This document shows positions 52,573 to 61,080 of a stretch of DNA of 64,000 bases, in pieces (the first letter of the stretch is position 1; each line of letters begins with the position of its first letter). A program made the translations under genes and the position numbers. The DNA comes from Chloroflexota bacterium (lineage in GTDB: Bacteria; Chloroflexota; Anaerolineae; 4572-78; J111), in contig BOKF01000017.1 in assembly GCA_016860845.1 (NCBI GenBank), positions 105,061 to 169,060 on the forward strand, written 5' to 3'. Below the pieces are notes generated by a model. That model saw only the letters and a list, made by a program, of their open reading frames with translations. It searched no databases and was not told the DNA's origin.

Positions 52573-53019
52573 CTACTTATTCTCTTTGCGCGAGTGGTCT
52601 ACCAGCAACGTCAGAATGGTATAGAGGAGTTCGTCCTCCGTAAAAGGTTTGGGCAAAAAATGCTGAATCCCCATCTGCGAAGCCCGCTCGATATTCCGTT
52701 CATCCGCCCAGGCGGTGACCAGCATGACCGGAATTTCCTTGGTTTCAGGATTCGCCTGTAACTGGCTGTAGATTTCGAATCCGTCCATTTCCGGTAAAAG
52801 AATATCTAGCACAATAAAATCAATCGGAGTCTTCTGGAGTTTATCAAATGCCACCCGCCCATTGGGAGCAGTGGTTACCGCAAAACCAACGTCATCCAAA
52901 ATTTCCGTGACCATCTGCCCCAAAACCTTATCATCTTCAATGACCAGCACATTACGATTAGCCTCAAAATATTTCAAGGCGCGTTTGGGAATTAAGGTCG
53001 AGTTAAAGTGACCTGCCAT
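52573..53019 (-). CDS. Single-domain (CheY-like) response regulator
   Basis: 148 residues: a receiver domain with no output domain. Phosphoacceptor Asp in IVLDILLPEMDG, Lys in FLPKPFTEDEL. It is 93 nt downstream of the PKD protein and, with the kinase beyond, forms a three-gene unit. Confidence 0.88.
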   Translation of the reverse strand: MAGHFNSTLIPKRALKYFEANRNVLVIEDDKVLGQMVTEILDDVGFAVTTAPNGRVAFDKLQKTPIDFIVLDILLPEMDGFEIYSQLQANPETKEIPVMLVTAWADERNIERASQMGIQHFLPKPFTEDELLYTILTLLVDHSRKENK

Positions 53020-53112
53020 CAGTTTCTCCTTCGACTATTATTTTCCTACCCTCTCAACATGATAACTTGCTTGGAAAGGAGGCTGGACTGACTTGGACCT
53101 CAATCGAGTTTA

Positions 53113-56100
53113 TTAGTTAACCGTCACCTGGACCTGAGCAGTGCCGACGCCCCCCTCGCCGTCACTTAGGGTCAGGATTATAGTATAAGTTCCGCTGCTC
53201 GTCCAAGCGTGGCTCACTGTGGGGCCACTATCGCTGGCGCTATCGCCAAAATCCCAGGTATAGCTCAACGAGTCATTACCCGGGTCAGCGGAGCCGCTGC
53301 CATCAAAATTGACTGTATCGCCCACGTTCACACTCGTTTGGTCGGCTGTAGCTGCGGCGGTGGGAGCAACATTATTTACAACAACCGGGATCGTCACCGA
53401 ACTTGTCGCCCCATCACTGTCAGTTACGGTTAGAATTACATTGTAATTCGCCGGACCATCTGCATATACGTGGCTGACCGTCACACCACTGGCGCTGTTA
53501 CCATCGCCAAAATCCCAGGTATAGGTCAGCGGGCCACCACCGGGATCGCTGGAGCCGCTGCCGTCAAATGTAATTGAACTCCCCTCATCCACCGGGTTAG
53601 GATTGGCGCTGGCGCTGGCGGTAGGTGGAGCGTTCACCGCAACTTGCAGCGTATTATCACTGGCCGTGCCGCCATCACCATCGTTCACGATTAAGGTAAC
53701 GTTATAAATCGCCGGCCCACTCGCGTAAGTATGGCTTGTGGTTGCAGTGGTGGTAGTTGCCGGAGGAGTGCCATCGCCAAAGTCCCAGGTGTAGGTAAGG
53801 GAGTCATTACCGGGGTCGGTGGAACCGCCGCCATCAAAATTGACCGTATCACCCGCATTTATACTCGTCCGGTCAGCGGCGGCTACGGCGGTAGGGGCCA
53901 CATTACTCACATCAACTTGAACTGTGGCCGTACCTGTGCCGCCATCCCCGTCGGTCACGGTCAAGGTGACAGTATAAGTTGCCGGCCCATCGGCGTAAGT
54001 ATAGCTTGTGGTGGGATTGGCGGTAACCACCGGAGGGCTGCCATCGCCAAAGTCCCATTGATAGGTTAAAACATCACCGCTGTCAGGATCACTGGAACCG
54101 CTGCTGTCAAAAGTGATGGAACTACCCTCATTCACCGGATTGGGCGTGACGCTGGTTATAGCGGCTGTCGGTGGATTGTTGCTCACAGTCACCCCCACTG
54201 TCGCCGTATTTGCCGCCCCATTGTCGTCGGTGACGGTCAGTGTCGCCGTGTAAGTACCCCTCTGACTGTAAAGGTGACTCACAGTGATGCCGGTATCGCT
54301 GCTGCCATCTCCAAAATCCCAGGCATAGGTTAAAGCACCCGCAGGATCATCCGGATCGCTAGAGCCGCCTGCATCAAACGCCACCGGACTGCCTTTGACC
54401 ACCGCAGTGGGAGAAGCGCTGGCGACCACCACCGGCGGCAGATTCCTAACTGTAACGAAGGCGATGTCCGTAGCCGTGCCGCCCCGGCGATCATCGGCGG
54501 TGACTGTAGCCGTGTAGACTCGGTCATCCGGGTAGGTATGGGTCAGGGTCGCAGTCGTGGTAACTACTGCAGGACTGCCATCGCCAAAATTCCAGCGGTA
54601 GGTCAGTGGATCGCCCGTGGGATCGCTGCCGGTGGCCATAAAAGTTACCGGCAGAATAACGGTAGGCGTAAAGGGGTTAAAAGCCAGAGTTACGGTGGGG
54701 TCGGCATTACCAATCTCGACCAGGGCTGAGGCAAAACTCTCGCCGCCGTCCTGGTCCCGCACCCGCAATCTAATCGTGTAAGCTCCTTCTCGTTCCCAGA
54801 CGTGAGTAATCTGCTGACCAAATTCAAAATCGAGTGGATTGCTATCTAAATCCCAGGCATATTCGAGCGGTTGATCTCCGGCCACATCCTCAGCCGTGGC
54901 ATTTAACGTGATACGCTGCATTTCTTTACCGCTGTAGGGACCACCCGCACTGACATTCCAGGGTGGCAAATTCTTGACCGTCAACTTGACCGTATCGAGC
55001 GCCTCGCCCACCTCACCGCCGCTTGAGAAGGGATAATCATCATCGCGGACCCGCAAGGCCACCACATACTCGACCGGCCCATCCAGCGCCGGATAGACCT
55101 TTGTCCCCCCGGCGCCGGTGGCATCCTCGCTAAAAGCGCCGTTTTGGTAATCAAAATCCCAGGCATAGCTCAGAGTGTCACCCGTGCCAGGGTCGCTGGC
55201 CGTACCGTTATAGGCCAGCGAAACATTACTGCCCTCATCAACCGTCAGGTCAGAACCCGCATCCGCCACCGGGTTTGCATTAAGAACGGTAACCCCAACC
55301 CCGGCGGTCGCAGAACCACCGCTGTCATCGCTGACGGTGAGGGTGGCGCTGTACACCCCATTGTCACTATAAGTGTGAGCCGGACTCACGCCACTGCCGC
55401 TGCTGCCGTCGCCAAAATCCCACCGATAAGTCAGGGCATCGTCACGGCCAGGGTCGGTCGAGTCGCTGGCGTCAAAGGCAACGGCATCCCCTTCCAACGC
55501 CGTACCATCGGCGCTGGCTACGGCCACAGGCGGTTCGTTAAATGCAGCCACAATCTTGGTCGCAAATGCCCGGCCGCCATCGCCGTCATCAACGCGGATG
55601 CGCACGGTATAATCGCCCTGGTTATACCAGATATTTGAGGCTTTGTTTGTAGCTCCGCTTTCATCAAATGAACCGTCATTGTCCCAATCAAAAGCATAGG
55701 CGAGTTGATCCTCCTTGCCGACATCCCTAGCGGCGACCATCAAAGCCAGCGGTGCCCCTTCACCAACCGGCCCATCGTCAGACACACTGGTAATAACCGG
55801 CGGCACATTGCTTACTTCCACCCTCACCGTATCGAGCGCCTCGCCGCCATCTTTATCCCGCACCTTCAACGCAACCACGATATTGTTCGGCCCATTGGGA
55901 TAAACGTTCGAAACGGTTGGCCCGGTGGCATCAGCAGTAAAATTTAAGCCGTCGTAATTAAAATCCCAGGCATATTCCAGCGTGTCCAGAGTGCCCGCAT
56001 CCGTAGCCGTACCGGCGAAGGTCACTTTGTCTCCCTCATCAACCTTCTGATCCGGACCGGCGTCTACCTCCGGCGGCAGGTTATCCACTGTCACTGCTGC

Positions 56101-56964
56101 TGTCGCTTCCGTTTCACCCCCATCATTATCCCAAACGATGAGGCGCACGGTATAATCGCCGTTATCACGATAAGTATGGCGGGGCGTTAAGGAGTCGGTC
56201 ACGGGAGGGCTGTCGTCCCCAAAATCCCAGGTGTAGAGCAGCACATCATGCCCCGGGTCGCTGGCGGCAGCGGCAAAAGCCACTTCCTGGCCTTCTTCCG
56301 ATGGGGCATCCACCTGGCCCAGGGTGACCAGGGGAGCCACATTGCTAACCGAGACTGTTGTAACGGCCGTATTCACCTGCCCCAGCAAGTCGGTCGCTTG
56401 AACCCCGATCGGATACTCCCCCTCGTCGTAGAAAGCGACCGAGGTTGAGGCGCCGTTGGCGTCATCATACCGGCCATCATTATCAAGATCCCAGATATAA
56501 CTGACCACACCCGGCAGCAAATTCAACATTGAGCCGGTCAGTTCAGCCGATACCGGAATCTCACTACCCTCCTGCCCCTGATACGGCCCCCCAATGCTAA
56601 CCTGCCACGTGCCGAGAACCGTTCCGGTTAGCGTTTGCTGATTGGTCAAGGTGGCTGTGGCCGCCAGTGTCGTCGGGGTTGGTGTGGCCAGCAGGATTTG
56701 GTCACGCTTTACCGCCTCGATAATCTCTGGATTAATGCGAGCCAGGCGAGGTGCATTGGCTGCTTTAACTGTATAATCCCCGGAAATTTGCGAAAACAGG
56801 CCGACCGGCAGCCACTGCTCCTGGGTATTTTGCAATCCCAGCGTGGCCGTGGTAAAAATCAGCGACCAGCCGCTCAACAAGAAGACAAGCAAAAGCGTGT
56901 CGAAGCGAAAGATGCTCCAACGACGCCGGCCTTTCTGCTTGGGTTCAGGCTCACGACTGGTCAT
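53113..56964 (-). CDS. Membrane-anchored protein with 13 PKD-type repeats
   Basis: 1283 residues. A basic tail (KQKGRRRW) and one membrane helix (residues 22-45) anchor an outward-facing chain. After a linker come 13 immunoglobulin-like PKD or PKD-like repeats of 85-105 residues, recognisable by W-D-F-G-D at the core and VTV-N ends; several are Asp-rich and likely bind Ca. It ends right after the last repeat with no wall-binding or secretion tail. It starts 15 nt after the histidine kinase gene and is 93 nt before a CheY-like regulator. Possibly an adhesion or surface-sensing partner of the kinase. Confidence 0.88.
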   Translation of the reverse strand: MTSREPEPKQKGRRRWSIFRFDTLLLVFLLSGWSLIFTTATLGLQNTQEQWLPVGLFSQISGDYTVKAANAPRLARINPEIIEAVKRDQILLATPTPTTLAATATLTNQQTLTGTVLGTWQVSIGGPYQGQEGSEIPVSAELTGSMLNLLPGVVSYIWDLDNDGRYDDANGASTSVAFYDEGEYPIGVQATDLLGQVNTAVTTVSVSNVAPLVTLGQVDAPSEEGQEVAFAAAASDPGHDVLLYTWDFGDDSPPVTDSLTPRHTYRDNGDYTVRLIVWDNDGGETEATAAVTVDNLPPEVDAGPDQKVDEGDKVTFAGTATDAGTLDTLEYAWDFNYDGLNFTADATGPTVSNVYPNGPNNIVVALKVRDKDGGEALDTVRVEVSNVPPVITSVSDDGPVGEGAPLALMVAARDVGKEDQLAYAFDWDNDGSFDESGATNKASNIWYNQGDYTVRIRVDDGDGGRAFATKIVAAFNEPPVAVASADGTALEGDAVAFDASDSTDPGRDDALTYRWDFGDGSSGSGVSPAHTYSDNGVYSATLTVSDDSGGSATAGVGVTVLNANPVADAGSDLTVDEGSNVSLAYNGTASDPGTGDTLSYAWDFDYQNGAFSEDATGAGGTKVYPALDGPVEYVVALRVRDDDYPFSSGGEVGEALDTVKLTVKNLPPWNVSAGGPYSGKEMQRITLNATAEDVAGDQPLEYAWDLDSNPLDFEFGQQITHVWEREGAYTIRLRVRDQDGGESFASALVEIGNADPTVTLAFNPFTPTVILPVTFMATGSDPTGDPLTYRWNFGDGSPAVVTTTATLTHTYPDDRVYTATVTADDRRGGTATDIAFVTVRNLPPVVVASASPTAVVKGSPVAFDAGGSSDPDDPAGALTYAWDFGDGSSDTGITVSHLYSQRGTYTATLTVTDDNGAANTATVGVTVSNNPPTAAITSVTPNPVNEGSSITFDSSGSSDPDSGDVLTYQWDFGDGSPPVVTANPTTSYTYADGPATYTVTLTVTDGDGGTGTATVQVDVSNVAPTAVAAADRTSINAGDTVNFDGGGSTDPGNDSLTYTWDFGDGTPPATTTTATTSHTYASGPAIYNVTLIVNDGDGGTASDNTLQVAVNAPPTASASANPNPVDEGSSITFDGSGSSDPGGGPLTYTWDFGDGNSASGVTVSHVYADGPANYNVILTVTDSDGATSSVTIPVVVNNVAPTAAATADQTSVNVGDTVNFDGSGSADPGNDSLSYTWDFGDSASDSGPTVSHAWTSSGTYTIILTLSDGEGGVGTAQVQVTVN

Positions 56965-56979
56965 CACGACTCATATATC

Positions 56980-59493
56980 CTAAGGGATCTCTAACAACAA
57001 TTCTTCCATCCTTTTATGCAAGGATAGATTGGTCGCTCCGGGTTGGGCTGCCATCTCAGACAGAGGCGTCTCTTGGGGCAGGGTGAAGAAGAACGTGGCC
57101 CCTTTGCCAACTTCACTCTCGACCCACACTTGTCCTTCATGCAATTCAACCAGTTGTTTGACAATGGTTAAGCCCAGGCCGATACCCCCGTGCCCGGCAA
57201 TATGATTGACCCGGGCCTGGTAGAAGCGGTCAAAAATGCGCTCCTGATCGGCGGGAGCAATTCCCCCCCCGTTATCATGCACGCTGACCAGAACCCCCTT
57301 AAGGTAATTCTGAGCCGCTACCTCAATCCGGCCCCCCTCGGGGGTGAATTTGATAGCATTGGATAACAGGTTTGATAAGATTAAGCCCACTTTTTCGGCA
57401 TCGGCCTGGATAAGCGGCAGATTGTCGGCCAGCGTGACCTCCAAGGTATGCCCCTCCAGTTCAGCCATCGCTTCAAAATCGGTCACCACCTTGTCAATCA
57501 CATCACGAATATCCATGGTAGACACTCGCAGAAAAGCGGTGCCGGCATCCAGGCGCTGAATGGTCAACATCGCATCCACCATGGTCCGCATACGCACGGT
57601 GCTGGCAACCATAAAACGCATAGATTTGCGGAGTTTCTCCGGGGCGCGTTTTTCGGCATAACTGGCATAGCCCATCATGGCCCCCAGCGGGGTGCGTAAC
57701 TCGTGGGCGGCAATGTTGATAAATTGGGTCTTCAAGTCATCCAATTTGCGCAGTTCTTCGTAAGCCCGCTGCGTTGCCTCGAAGAGCTGGGCATTCTTAA
57801 TGGCAATCGCGGCCTGGTTAGCCATTGTCCCCAAAAGCCGCTCGTTATCTTCTTCCATCAGCTCAACCTGCGGGTAAGTTTCGTCAGGGGTCAGGGTCAG
57901 CATGCCGACAATTTCCGCCCCGGCAGTCAAAGGCGCGATCATCGCGGGTGAACTTCCTTCCTTCAAAAAAGTACCATTCAACGAATGAGCGCCAAGATCG
58001 GACAGGTGAACAGCCAGCGGCTTGGCCGCCGCCAGGATCGCCCGCAGCGGCCCTTTTTCATCAAAAGCCAGGCTGGGTAAATTGTCCAGATCCTCTGCCG
58101 ATGAAGCGCGCGGCGTTAGCAACCGGCCGCTTTCATCCACCAGATGCACGATGACCTGATCCGTCCCGCGAATGACCTCTTTGACACTGCTTGTGACCGC
58201 CTGCAAAACGTGCTCCAGGTTCAGCCCCGATTTGACCGTAACGGCCGTGCTGCCTTCATACAATGCCGTTAATTCCTCAATGCGTTTTTGCAGGGCGCTG
58301 GTATAGCTGGCCAAACTGACGGTCATATGGTCAAGCGAGGTGGCCAGCGAACCGATCTCGTCGTCGGAGTGGAGCTGGGTCCGCCGGCTAAAATCACCAC
58401 CGGCTACCGCCATAGCATTTTCCATCAAATGCTGTAAGCGGCCCGTAATAGCGTTCGCCATAAGATAGCCAATGCCAAAGACCAGGAGCAACCCTGTCGC
58501 AAAGATCACCACCATGTAATTGCGGGCGGTGGTGCCGTAGGTGTCAATAGTAGTCCTTTGCAAAGCTACCGAATAAAAGCCCAACGGCTCTCCCCTGGCC
58601 CGAAACACACCAAAGAGCAAATCGTACTTGCGCCCTCGCAGATCAATTGAACGGCGCAGGCTGGCCTCACTCCCTTCGGTCAGCAATTTCCGCCGCTCGA
58701 GTTCATCTACCGCCAGCGCATTAACGGTCACAGGGCCGCCCAAGCTTAAGGTCGTACCCAAGAGCTTACCTTGCAGATCATACAGGCTAACATCGGAAAA
58801 AGTGGCCTCATTGAGCGTCTTCAATAGGTAGCGGTCATTTTCATTAACCTTACTGCTTAGGACCGGGGCAATATAGGTGCTGACCAGGATTGCCCCGACC
58901 ACTTTATCGCCTTGCTTGACGGGGCTGACGGTGACGAACAGTTCATTGTCGTCTATCCTGGCTAGGGTGACGTATTTGTCGGTGAGGGTGTTTTTGTCGG
59001 GAATCTTGTCAATAACCCCATTGATCACTTTTACGACCGGTGTCCAATCCGAGAAGTCTGCCCCCGCCGAAGTGGTATAGGCTTCAACATCGGTCTTGTC
59101 CCGTGGGCGGTGAATTTCCAGCAGTTGCCGCCCCTCCAGATCAACTATATCCACCCGGTCCAGGTTATTGGTCACGACCAGGGGAAACACCAGGTTTTTG
59201 ATCTTATCGGGGGTACCCTCGAGGATGGCTGCGTCAATGCCTTCGGTAAAGGCAATAGCATTTAAGCCAGAGAGGTGCGCTTGCTCCCGGCGGGCCAGCC
59301 CATCGGCGACAACACTGCCAGCCTCGATCAACTGGCGGGTAAACCGCTCCTGCAATGAACCGGCAACCAGGCTGGTGCTCAGATATACCCCAATAATGGC
59401 GATCATGAGCGTCAGCAGCGCATAGGGCAGGATAATTTTAAAGCGTATACGCGAGTTAAAGTAGTTTAAAAGCCTTCGCATGGATCCAGGCAT
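56980..59493 (-). CDS. Hybrid-domain sensor histidine kinase (Cache, HAMP, GAF)
   Basis: 837 residues from 59493; other starts are at 59481 and 59529. N-terminal membrane helix, extracytoplasmic double-Cache-like sensor (about 30-330), second helix, HAMP (TGRLQHLMENAMAVAGGDFSRR), GAF domain, HisKA with phosphoacceptor His in NIAAHELRTPLG, and ATPase boxes N (LLSNAIKFTPEG) and G1 (NGGGIAPADQERIFDRFYQ). Orthodox kinase without receiver. It is 15 nt upstream of the PKD gene and may sense a small solute or surface signal. Confidence 0.9.
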   Translation of the reverse strand: MPGSMRRLLNYFNSRIRFKIILPYALLTLMIAIIGVYLSTSLVAGSLQERFTRQLIEAGSVVADGLARREQAHLSGLNAIAFTEGIDAAILEGTPDKIKNLVFPLVVTNNLDRVDIVDLEGRQLLEIHRPRDKTDVEAYTTSAGADFSDWTPVVKVINGVIDKIPDKNTLTDKYVTLARIDDNELFVTVSPVKQGDKVVGAILVSTYIAPVLSSKVNENDRYLLKTLNEATFSDVSLYDLQGKLLGTTLSLGGPVTVNALAVDELERRKLLTEGSEASLRRSIDLRGRKYDLLFGVFRARGEPLGFYSVALQRTTIDTYGTTARNYMVVIFATGLLLVFGIGYLMANAITGRLQHLMENAMAVAGGDFSRRTQLHSDDEIGSLATSLDHMTVSLASYTSALQKRIEELTALYEGSTAVTVKSGLNLEHVLQAVTSSVKEVIRGTDQVIVHLVDESGRLLTPRASSAEDLDNLPSLAFDEKGPLRAILAAAKPLAVHLSDLGAHSLNGTFLKEGSSPAMIAPLTAGAEIVGMLTLTPDETYPQVELMEEDNERLLGTMANQAAIAIKNAQLFEATQRAYEELRKLDDLKTQFINIAAHELRTPLGAMMGYASYAEKRAPEKLRKSMRFMVASTVRMRTMVDAMLTIQRLDAGTAFLRVSTMDIRDVIDKVVTDFEAMAELEGHTLEVTLADNLPLIQADAEKVGLILSNLLSNAIKFTPEGGRIEVAAQNYLKGVLVSVHDNGGGIAPADQERIFDRFYQARVNHIAGHGGIGLGLTIVKQLVELHEGQVWVESEVGKGATFFFTLPQETPLSEMAAQPGATNLSLHKRMEELLLEIP

Positions 59494-59734
59494 AAGCACA
59501 ATTATAGCTGCTATGGTTAGCCCACCCAAATGGGGGCAACTCTGTCCTCAATCGTAATCATCAATTTGTCGCTCCTGGGAAAGTAACTCGGTCCACCTCT
59601 CTTAAAAACCGATAGAATCGCGCCGAAGGACCAAGTTATTACTGCGCCCGGGTCAGGTCGTAAACAAAAGAAGATGGAAGGAGGCGAAATTGACTATTCG
59701 CTATTAATTGTATCATAGGTAGGGTCATTGTCAA
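59494..59734 (-). promoter_or_regulatory. Kinase promoter and structured 5' leader
   Basis: On the minus strand TTGACA (59734-59729), 16 nt, TACAAT (59712-59707), then a leader of about 200 nt. In it, AACTTGGTCC and GGACCGAGTT (59637-59628 and 59594-59585) can pair, one G-U. No known riboswitch class was recognised. Confidence 0.5.
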
Positions 59735-59901
59735 CCTAAAATTTTACCGCCTCTCTGCCCCAATACTCAGTTTAACCGCAACAGCAAACACGGGTGCTTA
59801 TTAAGTTTACTATGAAAAAATATGAAAGCGGTTAGAAAAAAATTTAAATTTGGTTTGACTCTAGCTAGAATTGTCAAGGAAGCTTGGCCTTCCAGACCAA
59901 A

Positions 59902-59930
59902 TCAAAAAAGGGCTTTTTTAAGGCCCTTCT
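59902..59930 (-). terminator. Probable terminator of the molybdoenzyme gene
   Basis: Minus strand AAGGGC, short AT loop, GCCCTT, then TTTTGATTT. It is about 100 nt after the gene end. Confidence 0.6.
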
Positions 59931-59973
59931 TGGTTACATGCAATCCGTTTCACAGACTTAAATTGATAACCAT

Positions 59974-60014
59974 AATCTGGCTCCCAAGCTGACCCGAAGC
60001 GTGGGAACCAGATT
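59974..60014. repeat. Palindromic repeat AATCTGGCTCCCA
   Basis: Arms AATCTGGCTCCCA and TGGGAACCAGATT, one mismatch, 13 nt from the stop of the molybdoenzyme. It is the sister of the element at 23876-23910; both are followed by AAA/AAAT and sit behind a minus-strand gene. Confidence 0.7.
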
Positions 60015-60027
60015 AAATAATGGGTTT

Positions 60028-60666
60028 TTAACGCCCTGAACGCACCTTTTGCATGGTATTCACCACAAAGCCGCCAAAACGTTCCTCTTTCCAGGGATCG
60101 CCATGCATATGATAGCCATACTGCTCCCAGAAACCCGGCTCATCTTCAGGTAGAAATTCCAGCCCGCGCACCCATTTGGCGCTCTTCCACAGATACAGCT
60201 TGGGGACCAACAGCCGCACCGGGTAGCCGTGTTCCGGCGTGAGCGGCTGACCTTCGTATTTGAGAACAAACATCACGTCGTCATCCAAAAACTCGTCCAG
60301 CGGCAGGTTGGTGGTGTAGCCGGGGTCGGCGTGGACCAAAACATATTTAGCCTCCGGCAGCAGCTCGACATACTTCATCACCTCAGCCACAGGGATACCT
60401 TCAAAGGTGCTCGCAAATTTGCTCCAGCGGGTCACACAGTGCATATCAGAAACCTGTTCTACCGTTGGCAGCGAGCTGAACTCGGCCCAGGTGAAGCGTT
60501 TGGGCTGCATGACCAGCCCCCACATATAAAAATCCCAGGCCTGCGGGTCAAACCGGGGGATATTACCTACGTGCAGCACCGGCCACTTCTGGGTCAGCGA
60601 TTGGCCGGGCGGGAGTTTCTTTTCTATCGTCATTTGATCTTGAGACTCTTTCCGCTTGAAAAACAT
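60028..60666 (-). CDS. Sulfite oxidase-like molybdopterin oxidoreductase
   Basis: 212 residues with the oxidoreductase molybdopterin-binding (SUOX) fold. The Mo-ligand cysteine is Cys77 (SDMHCVTRWSKF), followed by GIPVAEVMKY, and HGYPVRLLVP and the KWVRGLEF end are typical. No signal peptide or dimerisation domain. Family members reduce or oxidise small oxyanions or methionine sulfoxide; the substrate is not deducible. It adds to the molybdenum theme of the window. ATG at 60666; an ATG at codon 12 is possible. Confidence 0.85.
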   Translation of the reverse strand: MFFKRKESQDQMTIEKKLPPGQSLTQKWPVLHVGNIPRFDPQAWDFYMWGLVMQPKRFTWAEFSSLPTVEQVSDMHCVTRWSKFASTFEGIPVAEVMKYVELLPEAKYVLVHADPGYTTNLPLDEFLDDDVMFVLKYEGQPLTPEHGYPVRLLVPKLYLWKSAKWVRGLEFLPEDEPGFWEQYGYHMHGDPWKEERFGGFVVNTMQKVRSGR

Positions 60667-60912
60667 TCTAAACCGCGTCCTTTCTGGTTACTGGCTATTG
60701 CTTACCGATCACCAAGCACACCAACCATAACTAACCCAACCGATTTTTCATAAGAGTATACCTTTCACAATAGGATAATTCAAAACCTTATGGGCACTCA
60801 GCAGCGATTAGTCTCTCAACTAACCTGTTTTGTTACATTGTTAGTTTCATCATCACTATAGGCCATGTTTATTACAGGGGCCTAACCAAAATCTTACGGA
60901 AGTATAAAATGT

Positions 60913-60983
60913 TCTGGACCATCTCAGCGGCGCTCCGGGAATTTCTCGCCCTTTGGCCCAGCGAAGCCGAAGGATGATCCAGA
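60913..60983. repeat. Imperfect palindrome TCTGGACCATC/GATGATCCAGA
   Basis: Eleven-bp arms, one G-U or mismatch, flanking a GC-rich centre, in the 414-nt gap between the molybdoenzyme and the next kinase. No gene is seen in that gap. Confidence 0.5.
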
Positions 60984-61012
60984 GGGTTAAGAGTTGCGTC
61001 CGGTCAAATTGT

Positions 61013-61041
61013 TTGACAGGCCAGCTTGAAAGGGCTATAGT
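61013..61041 (+). promoter_or_regulatory. Consensus promoter of the NarL-type kinase
   Basis: TTGACA (61013-61018), 17-nt spacer, TATAGT (61036-61041). Start near 61048, 33 nt before the ATG. Confidence 0.8.
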
Positions 61042-61080
61042 TCAAACAGGCGATTTGGTCTTGTTGAAAGCGACGGGTTG

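Larger units (their letters stand above)
59735..60027. other. Intergenic region left of the molybdoenzyme
   Basis: AT-rich, no gene. It holds a minus-strand terminator (59902-59930) and the palindrome at 59974-60014; the rest shows no signal. Confidence 0.5.

Noticed and set aside
53113..56964. CRISPR-like or satellite array
   Set aside because: The periodicity is protein-level PKD repeats of 85-105 codons with diverged DNA, not short identical repeats with spacers.
59585..59660. SAM-I-like riboswitch (AAGAGAGG stretch) before the kinase
   Set aside because: The rest of the SAM-I core (GAAGCC, GGCAACC) is missing.
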